A stretch of DNA of 64,000 nucleotides from a virus. Position numbers and translations under genes: made by a program. The notes under the pieces were generated by a model. That model worked only from the letters and a program-made list of their open reading frames with translations. It was not told the origin of the DNA and searched no databases. Numbering within the stretch: the stretch's first letter is position 1; every line of letters starts with the position of its first letter. Shown one piece after another: positions 57,876 through 64,000 of this stretch. The stretch spans positions 1-64,000 of IMG/VR virus record IMGVR_UViG_3300036860_000514. One strand, written 5' to 3'.

Positions 57876-60596
57876 ATGGCCCAGTACACCGCGTACATGG
57901 GCTGGGTGATCGTCTACTTCGACCGCACGAAGTACGATGCGGCGGTTGCGGCCTACGGCCAACGCGTCGCGGGCGCCCCCGACGCGGTGATGGCGACGCT
58001 CGGGGTCGCCGGAGGGCCGGTCGATATCGCGGCTCGCCGCGCCGCCGGCGAGTCCTATGCCTACTTCGTCTATCCCTTTTGGCCGGGGAGTGAGTTTCGG
58101 CATCCTGGCCCGTCTGGGCTCTTCGTCGATAGCGCCGTCGCCTCAACGCTGGTGCCGGGTCAGCCCAGTGCGGTCGACCCGAGTCCGCCGGATGGCCTCT
58201 TCGTCTGGGACGGGGTCCTCAGCTTTCAGGGCGGCGGAGAGGCCCCCGGGGTGCCGCCCACGCCAGGTCCGATCCGCCCCCGGCAATTCATCTGCGGCTG
58301 GGAGATGCCGGCGCAGGGCGAAGGCGGGAGCTTCTCGGGATCGGGGGGCAACGGGGTCAGTCGCGACGCCTCACGCACGATTGATGGCTACGGGTTCGCG
58401 ATGCGCTCGACCACCGGCAACCGCACGCAGCAGGCCAATGAGTTCGGCGCGTCGGCGGCCCAGTCGGTCTGGGAGCGGATCTACATCCGGCTGCGTGCCG
58501 CCCCGTCGACCAAAGAGCAGTTCTGGGCGATGAGCGGATCGATCAGTGGCGTCGCCATGCGCGCGCGCATTCTGCCGAGCGGCGCGATCGAAGTGTTTGA
58601 CGCGGGCACGGCGGGCGTCGCGGGCACGTCGGCCGCCCTCACGGTGGGCCGCTGGTACAAGGTCGACTTCGTCTGGACCTTCTCCTCGGTGAATACGCCC
58701 TCGCGCCTGGGGCGCTTCCAGCTCTATCTCGACGGCGTGCAGGTCTTTGAGTACACCTCCTCGACCAACGCCGGGATCGGGGCCTTCCAGACCCACCTGA
58801 GCTCGATTGCCGGCAACAGTGAAGGCACGAGCTTCGGCCTCGAGCTCGATGTCGACGACTGGTCCTCGATGAGCCTCGACAACGGCGTCAATCCGGGCGA
58901 CATCGTGCTGCCGACGGGGATCGACTGGCTCTACGGCACGCACATGCAATTGGTCGGCGCCGACGGCTTCGCCGCCTCGCACAACGGCGCGGCCTGGACC
59001 GGCGCGGACTGGCGGTCGACGCTGCAGAATCCCATCTCCGCGGCCGCGACGACCGCGCAGTTGACCTCGACCACCTCCGGCCCCACGCTCGCCGTCACGG
59101 TCAGCGAGGGGTTGGCGCTGCAGCAGGTGCAGCTCGGAGCCGCGGCGATGGTCGTCGGGATTCACCTCCAACGCTTCGGCAGCAATGGGCAGCTCGGCTA
59201 CTCGATCGCGGGCGGCGCGCCCGTGCTCGTCGCCGACACGACGAACGTCGCGAGCTTCGAATGGGACAGCATGATGTACCGGCCGTCAGGGATGATCACC
59301 CCAGCGGTGATTGCCCCGGTCGAGCTCGTCCACGTCAAGGCCTCCGATACGAGTCAGGAGAAAGTCGACGCCCTCATGGCGGTCGTCGAGTACATCGGCA
59401 CCTGGGAGGTCGAAGACGCCCCGTCGGGGACCTCCACCGTTGGGCCCACCGGCCTCCACAATGCGCCGTACCCCTTTTCTGCGTGGGCGCTCGATCAGCC
59501 CCCACCGAGCTCGCCGGTCTACGTCGGCGGAGGCACCTATACCGGTAATGGGGCGGGGCAGGACGTCACCCTGCCGTGGCCCGGGCACTGGTGGCATCTG
59601 CACCGCGTCCCCGCGAGCTCGAACGATCTGTACTGGTGGCCCTCCCTCCTCGGGACGCACGAAGGCCTCGCCACGGGACATGAGCCGGCGGGGATGGTCC
59701 AGGCGCTCTACGACGGGGTCAATGCGAACCTGCGCGTGACCGGGATCGGCCCGCAGATCAACGAGAACGCCGCGAGCCTGCAGTGGATCAGCTTCATGGA
59801 TCCGGGTGGGCGCTTCAACCTCACCGGCGCGCTCGCGCATGCCAATAGCGTCTCGGTCGCCGACACCGCGCTCGTCGACACCGGCTTCACGCCTGAAGCC
59901 GGGTTCTTCTTCATCGACGAGATCAACGGCTCGACCAACCGCCTCTGGTACAAGGGCCTCGGGCACGCGGCTGACGCGGCTTCCCCGCTCGATGGGGCCG
60001 AGAACACGAGCGCCATCACCTTCTCCACCGGATCGATTCGCACGCGTACCGTCATCCATGCGGTCAACAACGCGCAGATCGGCTATAGCCTCTGGCGCCG
60101 GAACGACGGCTCGGGCGGGAACGCCGTGCACATCGGGTTCTACACCGGCGATGGGACGGCCTCGCGTGTGATTGCCTGCGTGCTCGGCGGGCGCTACCCG
60201 ATGTACGCGCTCGTGGTCCCCCACAACGCCACCTCGATCTATCGCGATCCCTCGCACACGTCGAACAACAGCACGACGGCGACGGGGAGCACCACGACGA
60301 CCGGGATCACGGCGGGTGGGGTGGACTCGATTACCGTGGGGATCACGCTGAATGCGAATGCCATTGTCTATGACGTCTTCGTCATCCCGGGCTGTTCGTC
60401 GAGCTCCTGGTCCAACGGCATCTGCTCGCTGACCGCGCCCGTCGCGGCTCCGGGGAGTCAGTACACGAGCACCACGCCAGGTGGACCGGTGGGGCCCGCC
60501 CTGCCCTCGTCGGGCGGTGGCTGTCCGACGTCGGGGTTTCCGCTGCCGGGCGCGAGTTCGGCCGCCAGCGGCTGCTCACCTCCGTTATTCTATTGA
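57876..60596 (+). CDS. LamG/concanavalin-like tail fibre
   Basis: 906 residues. Residues about 140-345 form a jelly-roll lectin domain (VGRWYKVDFVWTFSS, GRFQLYLDGVQVFEYTSS) as in LamG/Laminin-G-type fibres. The rest is a long series of beta strands with Gly/Ser/Thr-rich loops and a Ser/Pro-rich end. Likely host-receptor binding. A start with no signal peptide contrasts with the fibre at 54041. Confidence 0.75.
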   Translation: MAQYTAYMGWVIVYFDRTKYDAAVAAYGQRVAGAPDAVMATLGVAGGPVDIAARRAAGESYAYFVYPFWPGSEFRHPGPSGLFVDSAVASTLVPGQPSAVDPSPPDGLFVWDGVLSFQGGGEAPGVPPTPGPIRPRQFICGWEMPAQGEGGSFSGSGGNGVSRDASRTIDGYGFAMRSTTGNRTQQANEFGASAAQSVWERIYIRLRAAPSTKEQFWAMSGSISGVAMRARILPSGAIEVFDAGTAGVAGTSAALTVGRWYKVDFVWTFSSVNTPSRLGRFQLYLDGVQVFEYTSSTNAGIGAFQTHLSSIAGNSEGTSFGLELDVDDWSSMSLDNGVNPGDIVLPTGIDWLYGTHMQLVGADGFAASHNGAAWTGADWRSTLQNPISAAATTAQLTSTTSGPTLAVTVSEGLALQQVQLGAAAMVVGIHLQRFGSNGQLGYSIAGGAPVLVADTTNVASFEWDSMMYRPSGMITPAVIAPVELVHVKASDTSQEKVDALMAVVEYIGTWEVEDAPSGTSTVGPTGLHNAPYPFSAWALDQPPPSSPVYVGGGTYTGNGAGQDVTLPWPGHWWHLHRVPASSNDLYWWPSLLGTHEGLATGHEPAGMVQALYDGVNANLRVTGIGPQINENAASLQWISFMDPGGRFNLTGALAHANSVSVADTALVDTGFTPEAGFFFIDEINGSTNRLWYKGLGHAADAASPLDGAENTSAITFSTGSIRTRTVIHAVNNAQIGYSLWRRNDGSGGNAVHIGFYTGDGTASRVIACVLGGRYPMYALVVPHNATSIYRDPSHTSNNSTTATGSTTTTGITAGGVDSITVGITLNANAIVYDVFVIPGCSSSSWSNGICSLTAPVAAPGSQYTSTTPGGPVGPALPSSGGGCPTSGFPLPGASSAASGCSPPLFY

Positions 60597-60602
60597 CGGG
60601 AC

Positions 60603-61328
60603 ATGGCCTACCAAGCGGTCACGCTCGAGGATCTGCGGAAGGCGATCGCCGCCAAACGGGATGGCATTCTGCAGTGGACGCCCGAGGAGGAACGGCTCGC
60701 GATCAATGAAGCCCTGCGCCTCTGGAACCTGCTGACGGGGCGCTGGCGTCGTCGCGCATCCCAGAACACCGGAGTCGGTACGGTGGAGTACACGCTGCCC
60801 TCGACGATGGTCTATGGGATGCGCGTCGTCGTCAGCGGCACCCCGCTCGCGGTCGCCTCGACGACCGAGCTCGATCTCATGCGCCCGAGCTGGCGCAGCG
60901 AGACCGTCGCCTCGGGGGGTGACGTGCCGACGGCGCCAACGGTCTGGGTCCCGATCTCGCTGCTGCGGATCGCGATCTGGCCGGCGATGAACAGCGTGGT
61001 CGTGAACGGGCTGCAGGTCGACGGCGTCTCGGCGACGCCGATCCTCTCCGAGCCAGGCGACTTCGTCGATCTCGGGCAGGAGCTCTTCGACCATCTCCTC
61101 AACCTGGTGCTGCACCTGCTGGCCTTCAAGATCGGTGGCCAGACGTGGAAGGCGACGCTCCCGGCCTTTCAGCGCTTTCTCCAGGCCGCCGCCGAGGAGA
61201 ACGGCGTCCTCAAGGCGAATCAGAAATTCCGGCGCTGGGCCGGGCTGAATCGACGCGTCGATCTGCAGAAGGCCAAGGGCGAGTCGACCCAGCTCGATCT
61301 GATCGCGGGAGGCGGAGGCGTCCAGTGA
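60603..61328 (+). CDS. Tail/neck protein A
   Basis: 241 residues. LEDLRKAIAAKRDGILQWTP and NEALRLWNLLTGRWRRR open a helical part, then a beta section and a C-terminal helix pair. The pattern (helices, beta, helices) is shared with the next gene and resembles phage neck or connector proteins. Assignment by pattern. Confidence 0.5.
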   Translation: MAYQAVTLEDLRKAIAAKRDGILQWTPEEERLAINEALRLWNLLTGRWRRRASQNTGVGTVEYTLPSTMVYGMRVVVSGTPLAVASTTELDLMRPSWRSETVASGGDVPTAPTVWVPISLLRIAIWPAMNSVVVNGLQVDGVSATPILSEPGDFVDLGQELFDHLLNLVLHLLAFKIGGQTWKATLPAFQRFLQAAAEENGVLKANQKFRRWAGLNRRVDLQKAKGESTQLDLIAGGGGVQ

Positions 61329-61957
61329 CCGATCAAGAGCTCCTCACCGCGATCCAGTACGCGCTCGTCGAGCCCCCGGATGGCGGCTCGAGCTGGCCCT
61401 CGGGGCTCTGGACGCGCGATGAAGTGATCCAGGCGCTGAACACGCGCCAGCGGCAGCTCCTGCGCGACACGCATCTGATCGTCACCCGCACAGAGACCCC
61501 GGTGACGGCGAACACCAACCCCGTCACGCTCCCTGCGGATTGGATCGCGACGCTCGGCGGCGTGTGGCGGACCGCCGGCGGCGTGCGGACTCCGCTCTCC
61601 CCCGCCGACGCCTTCGAAGCGGATCTCGCGCTGCCGTCCTGGGAAGTCACGCCAGATATTCCGCTCGCGATCCTCGACGGGGATGAGGGCACGCTCACCC
61701 TCCGCCTCTCGCCGATCCCGGTCGCCGATGGCACGCTCGAACTCCTCTACGTCGCCCTGCCGACGGCGGCGACGGGCCACGGCGTTACCTTGTCGATGCC
61801 CGATGAATTTCTGGACGGCGTGAAATACGGGACGCTCGCGGATCTCCTCGGCGGGAAGGTGGGCCGAGCGAGTGATCCCGCGCGCGCGCAGTACTGCGAA
61901 GAGCGCTTCGGGCTGGTCGAGATGGCGGCGGAACTGATCCTCGGGGGCTGGGCCTAG
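61325..61957 (+). CDS. Tail/neck protein B
   Basis: 210 residues from GTG 61325 (GTGA overlap). WTRDEVIQALNTRQRQLLRD then TLPADWIATLGGVWRTAGG, matching the layout of the preceding gene; a duplicated pair of connector-type proteins is likely. Ends head-on with the leftward gene at 61954, overlapping by 4 bases. Confidence 0.52.
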   Translation: MTDQELLTAIQYALVEPPDGGSSWPSGLWTRDEVIQALNTRQRQLLRDTHLIVTRTETPVTANTNPVTLPADWIATLGGVWRTAGGVRTPLSPADAFEADLALPSWEVTPDIPLAILDGDEGTLTLRLSPIPVADGTLELLYVALPTAATGHGVTLSMPDEFLDGVKYGTLADLLGGKVGRASDPARAQYCEERFGLVEMAAELILGGWA

Positions 61958-62457
61958 CGGAGCTGCTCGGCATTTGCGCGGATCCAGGTCCGCAGGTCTT
62001 TGACGATCTGATCCGCGCAATAACTCCACGCGCCCGCGGAGAACGCGAAACTCTCTCGAGTCAACGTGCCGATGACCGGCCGGTGGTAGTCCCGGACATC
62101 CATCCGGGTGGCGATCCAGTACGTCTCGGCGGTCATCGGGGTCGTGGTGATGTCGCCAAAGAGATCGTAGGGCCGGATGCGCTGCCCGTAGGCCTGCGCG
62201 CCCACCCCGCGACCGAAGACGGTCACGACGATCAGAGCCGCCTCGCGTCGATCGACGACCGCGAACTCCTTACCCTTCGCCAGTCGCGATCGGAGATCCT
62301 TGACGGAATCGAGGATGTCCTGGTCGGCGTCGACAAATCCACCCTTCATCGGTGCCGAGACGAAGATCGGAACCCGCCCGTTCGGTTGGCCAATCGCCGT
62401 GGATCCGAGGGGGAACAGCGCGAAACACAGGAGTAGCCGCGCTATGCGGTGTGCCAT
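61954..62457 (-). CDS. Leftward secreted protein (likely moron)
   Basis: 167 residues. A typical signal peptide (ARLLLCFALFPLGSTAIGQ) precedes a soluble alpha/beta domain with SVKDLRSRLAKGKEFAVVD and REAALIVVTVFGRGVG, a pattern seen in bacterial periplasmic proteins of unknown function. It is the only leftward gene in the late half, has GGAGGAGG before its ATG, and starts beside two dyads. Such isolated reversed genes in phage late regions are often expressed from the prophage and change the host. Confidence 0.72.
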   Translation of the reverse strand: MAHRIARLLLCFALFPLGSTAIGQPNGRVPIFVSAPMKGGFVDADQDILDSVKDLRSRLAKGKEFAVVDRREAALIVVTVFGRGVGAQAYGQRIRPYDLFGDITTTPMTAETYWIATRMDVRDYHRPVIGTLTRESFAFSAGAWSYCADQIVKDLRTWIRANAEQLR

Positions 62458-62503
62458 CGGGGGACCTCCTCCGTTTCGAGTTTACTGACACAGCCGCCAT
62501 GCT

Positions 62504-62538
62504 CGCTAGTACACTAGCGGTATGACCATAGGGTCATA
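62504..62538. promoter_or_regulatory. Two adjacent dyads in a divergent gap
   Basis: CGCTAGT-AC-ACTAGCG (62504-62519) and TATGACC-ATAG-GGTCATA (62521-62538) lie back to back between the leftward secreted-protein gene and the rightward gene at 62540. The first shares CTAGTAC with the dispersed 29-bp repeat. They could be operators controlling the divergent pair. Confidence 0.55.
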
Positions 62539-62539
62539 G

Positions 62540-64000
62540 ATGCCTGAGCAGCAGACGCAACGCGGGCAGGCGGTCACCCGGGCGAACTTCGATCAGCCGT
62601 TCGAAACCCTCCTCCTGCGTCTCGGCGTCCGGGGGCTCAATCTCCAGGACGAACTCGACGTCATCCCCCCCGATCAGCTCGCTCGCTTCACCAACGGCGA
62701 GCATGACGCCAACGGGGCGATTACCAGCCGGCCGGGGCAGACCTCGCTCGCCACCGGCGGCACCAAGCATCACAGCATGCGGATCCTCCGCGATCCGCAG
62801 ACCGGCGCGCACACACGCATCTGGGGCACCGACACCGACCTGCGGATCGGCCTGTCGGGCGCCCTCTCGGTCATCGACTCCGGCTACTCCGGCAATCCGC
62901 TCGCGCTGACGCCCGATCATCCCCCGCTCTCGGGTGATCCCTGGATGTTCGTCGGCGATAGCGCACGGATGCGCAAAGTGCGGGCGGATGGCCTCGATCT
63001 GCCGATCGGTCTGCCGGCGCCTTCGGTGGCCGCGACCGCGGTCCTCGGCACCGAATATCGGCGCGGGGTCGCCGCCTTTGATTCGACCGATGGGACGCAG
63101 GCGGCGAACTGGACGGGGGTGGCTGGCAAAGATACGACTGGCGTGGCCTCCGGCACCCCGACGGCGAGTGATGAGGCGAGCCCGGTCACCGCCAGCAACT
63201 GCGTCGCCTTCTTTACCGTGCCTGGCGGGATTACCACGACGTATGACTCCTGGTGGGTGATCCCGATTACGCGTACGCTGGCGACGCTCTCGCCGGTCTC
63301 GGGCGCCGGCGATATTGCCGCCTCCGACGACGACATCCTGCATCTCTGGATGAAGGCGTCCCACCCGCACCTACTGCAAGAAGTGCGCGTCTATATCATC
63401 TGTTCCGCGAGCGTCGATCTCACGAAGATCCCGGGCAGCCCTGGCTCGACGAGTACCGATGCCTACGTCAAGAGCTTCCGCCGGAATGACTTCGCGATCT
63501 ACGCGCAAGCGACCCAGCCGCAGGTCGATGCGGCCGCGACCGCTCGGCTGCAGGCGATCGACGATGACAAGCTCAAGGAGCGCAAAATCGACGACGATCG
63601 CGCGTCCTGGGAGGTGCCCCGCGCGGAGCGCGATCCGAACCGCGCGCGAGCCGTCCAAGCGCCTGCCGGCAGTCATCAGTGGATCGAGTTCGGCTCGATT
63701 GGGATCAGTTTGCGGCGCGGCGATTTCCAGCGCCTCGGGACGACCACCGGACGCGACTGGTCGACCGTGACGGGCGTGGCGATCTATCTGCGATCCGATA
63801 TCACGACGGGCGACCGGCTCTTCCAAGTCAACTTCGATGATCTGTACCTGACGGGCGGCTTTGGGCCCGACACGGTCGAGCCTGGCGCGCAGCAGCTCGA
63901 TTGGCGGTACACCAACTATGACCCGCGGAGCGGCGCGGAGAGCAACGGCTCCCCGATCATGTCCACCTTCCTCGACAGCCGCCGCCAGTCGGTGACGGTC
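62540..64000 (+). CDS. Tail tube/stabilisation-like protein (partial)
   Basis: 487 residues up to the window edge, no stop. MPEQQTQRG start, then LGVRGLNLQDELDVIPPDQL and LARFTNGEHDANGAITSRPG, the opening of phage proteins in which a GLN motif precedes a beta-propeller-like body (tubular B or stabilisation proteins of podoviruses). TRIWGTDTDLRIG and repeats of short strands follow. The rest lies beyond the window. Confidence 0.6.
   Translation, partial: MPEQQTQRGQAVTRANFDQPFETLLLRLGVRGLNLQDELDVIPPDQLARFTNGEHDANGAITSRPGQTSLATGGTKHHSMRILRDPQTGAHTRIWGTDTDLRIGLSGALSVIDSGYSGNPLALTPDHPPLSGDPWMFVGDSARMRKVRADGLDLPIGLPAPSVAATAVLGTEYRRGVAAFDSTDGTQAANWTGVAGKDTTGVASGTPTASDEASPVTASNCVAFFTVPGGITTTYDSWWVIPITRTLATLSPVSGAGDIAASDDDILHLWMKASHPHLLQEVRVYIICSASVDLTKIPGSPGSTSTDAYVKSFRRNDFAIYAQATQPQVDAAATARLQAIDDDKLKERKIDDDRASWEVPRAERDPNRARAVQAPAGSHQWIEFGSIGISLRRGDFQRLGTTTGRDWSTVTGVAIYLRSDITTGDRLFQVNFDDLYLTGGFGPDTVEPGAQQLDWRYTNYDPRSGAESNGSPIMSTFLDSRRQSVTV

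Noticed and set aside
1-64000. CRISPR array, insertion sequence or complete tRNA/rRNA
   Set aside because: No regularly spaced repeats with unique spacers, no transposase-like gene and no complete RNA fold seen on reading both strands by eye.
39041-64000. Tape-measure protein of a long-tailed phage
   Set aside because: No long helical gene with the right position; the large genes here are lectin-like or repeat-bearing fibres. It could lie outside the window, so a long tail is not excluded.

Overview
The window is a long internal piece of a GC-rich, temperate tailed-phage genome (or of an integrated prophage). Evidence for a phage: terminase large subunit, portal, scaffold-like and capsid proteins, tail proteins, a lysis cassette and a family A replicative polymerase. 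Evidence for a temperate lifestyle: two diverging helix-turn-helix genes, an excisionase-like protein, a tyrosine integrase, and an attP whose core is the 3' half of a bacterial tRNA-Arg(CCG). The host cannot be named from the sequence. High GC, CCA-encoded tRNA and the company of glycosyltransferases fit a GC-rich Gram-negative or soil bacterium, but that is inference. No tape-measure gene is visible, and the lysis-terminase-portal-capsid order is podovirus-like. Both window ends lie in rightward structural genes that are cut, so the real genome is longer; the fragment at 1-780 probably closes the late operon.

Layout. (a) 1-780: end of a rightward structural gene. (b) 756-22139: one very compact leftward operon of about 39 genes, most joined by ATGA, GTGA or TGATG overlaps. 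It starts with control genes (HTH protein, excisionase-like), then a RecA-like ATPase and a possible ssDNA-binding protein. Next come about 13 kb dominated by five glycosyltransferase-like proteins, three non-DNA methyltransferases and a DNA adenine methylase, mixed with SLOG, macro, HAD, DUF4326, ParB-like and cold-shock proteins. It ends in a uracil-DNA-glycosylase/exonuclease/DNA polymerase fusion and a DUF5662-like protein. (c) 22179-24676: rightward lysogeny module (repressor-like protein, small gene, integrase, small gene, attP). (d) 24680-26653: leftward genes including a Cas4/RecB-like nuclease. (e) 26948-27895: a lone rightward RepA-like ATPase, followed by a strong hairpin and a cluster of short repeats that could be an origin. 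(f) 28158-31176: leftward vWA protein, B-lectin/beta-propeller protein and a zinc protein, possibly accessory cargo. (g) 31258-38263: leftward early-type genes, mostly small and unknown, with several intercistronic hairpins and many GTAC-containing sites. (h) 38264-39040: a relatively AT-rich control region between the leftward early genes and the rightward late operon. (i) 39041-64000: late operon: possible small terminase, lysis genes, large terminase, portal, a run of tiny basic proteins, scaffold, capsid, connector and tail proteins. One leftward secreted-protein gene (61954-62457) sits inside it as a likely moron.

How it fits together. After infection the phage either integrates at a tRNA-Arg gene or replicates with its own polymerase, RecA-like ATPases and nuclease. 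The glycosyl- and methyltransferase block lies in the replication operon rather than next to tail genes. That makes modification of phage DNA or of a nucleotide-linked sugar a real possibility beside the more usual surface-glycan role; this block is the best candidate for an undescribed system. Two small late genes (the nuclease at 43853 and the gene at 44736) each need a +1 frame change to give a family-like C-terminus, which may be biological or an assembly indel.
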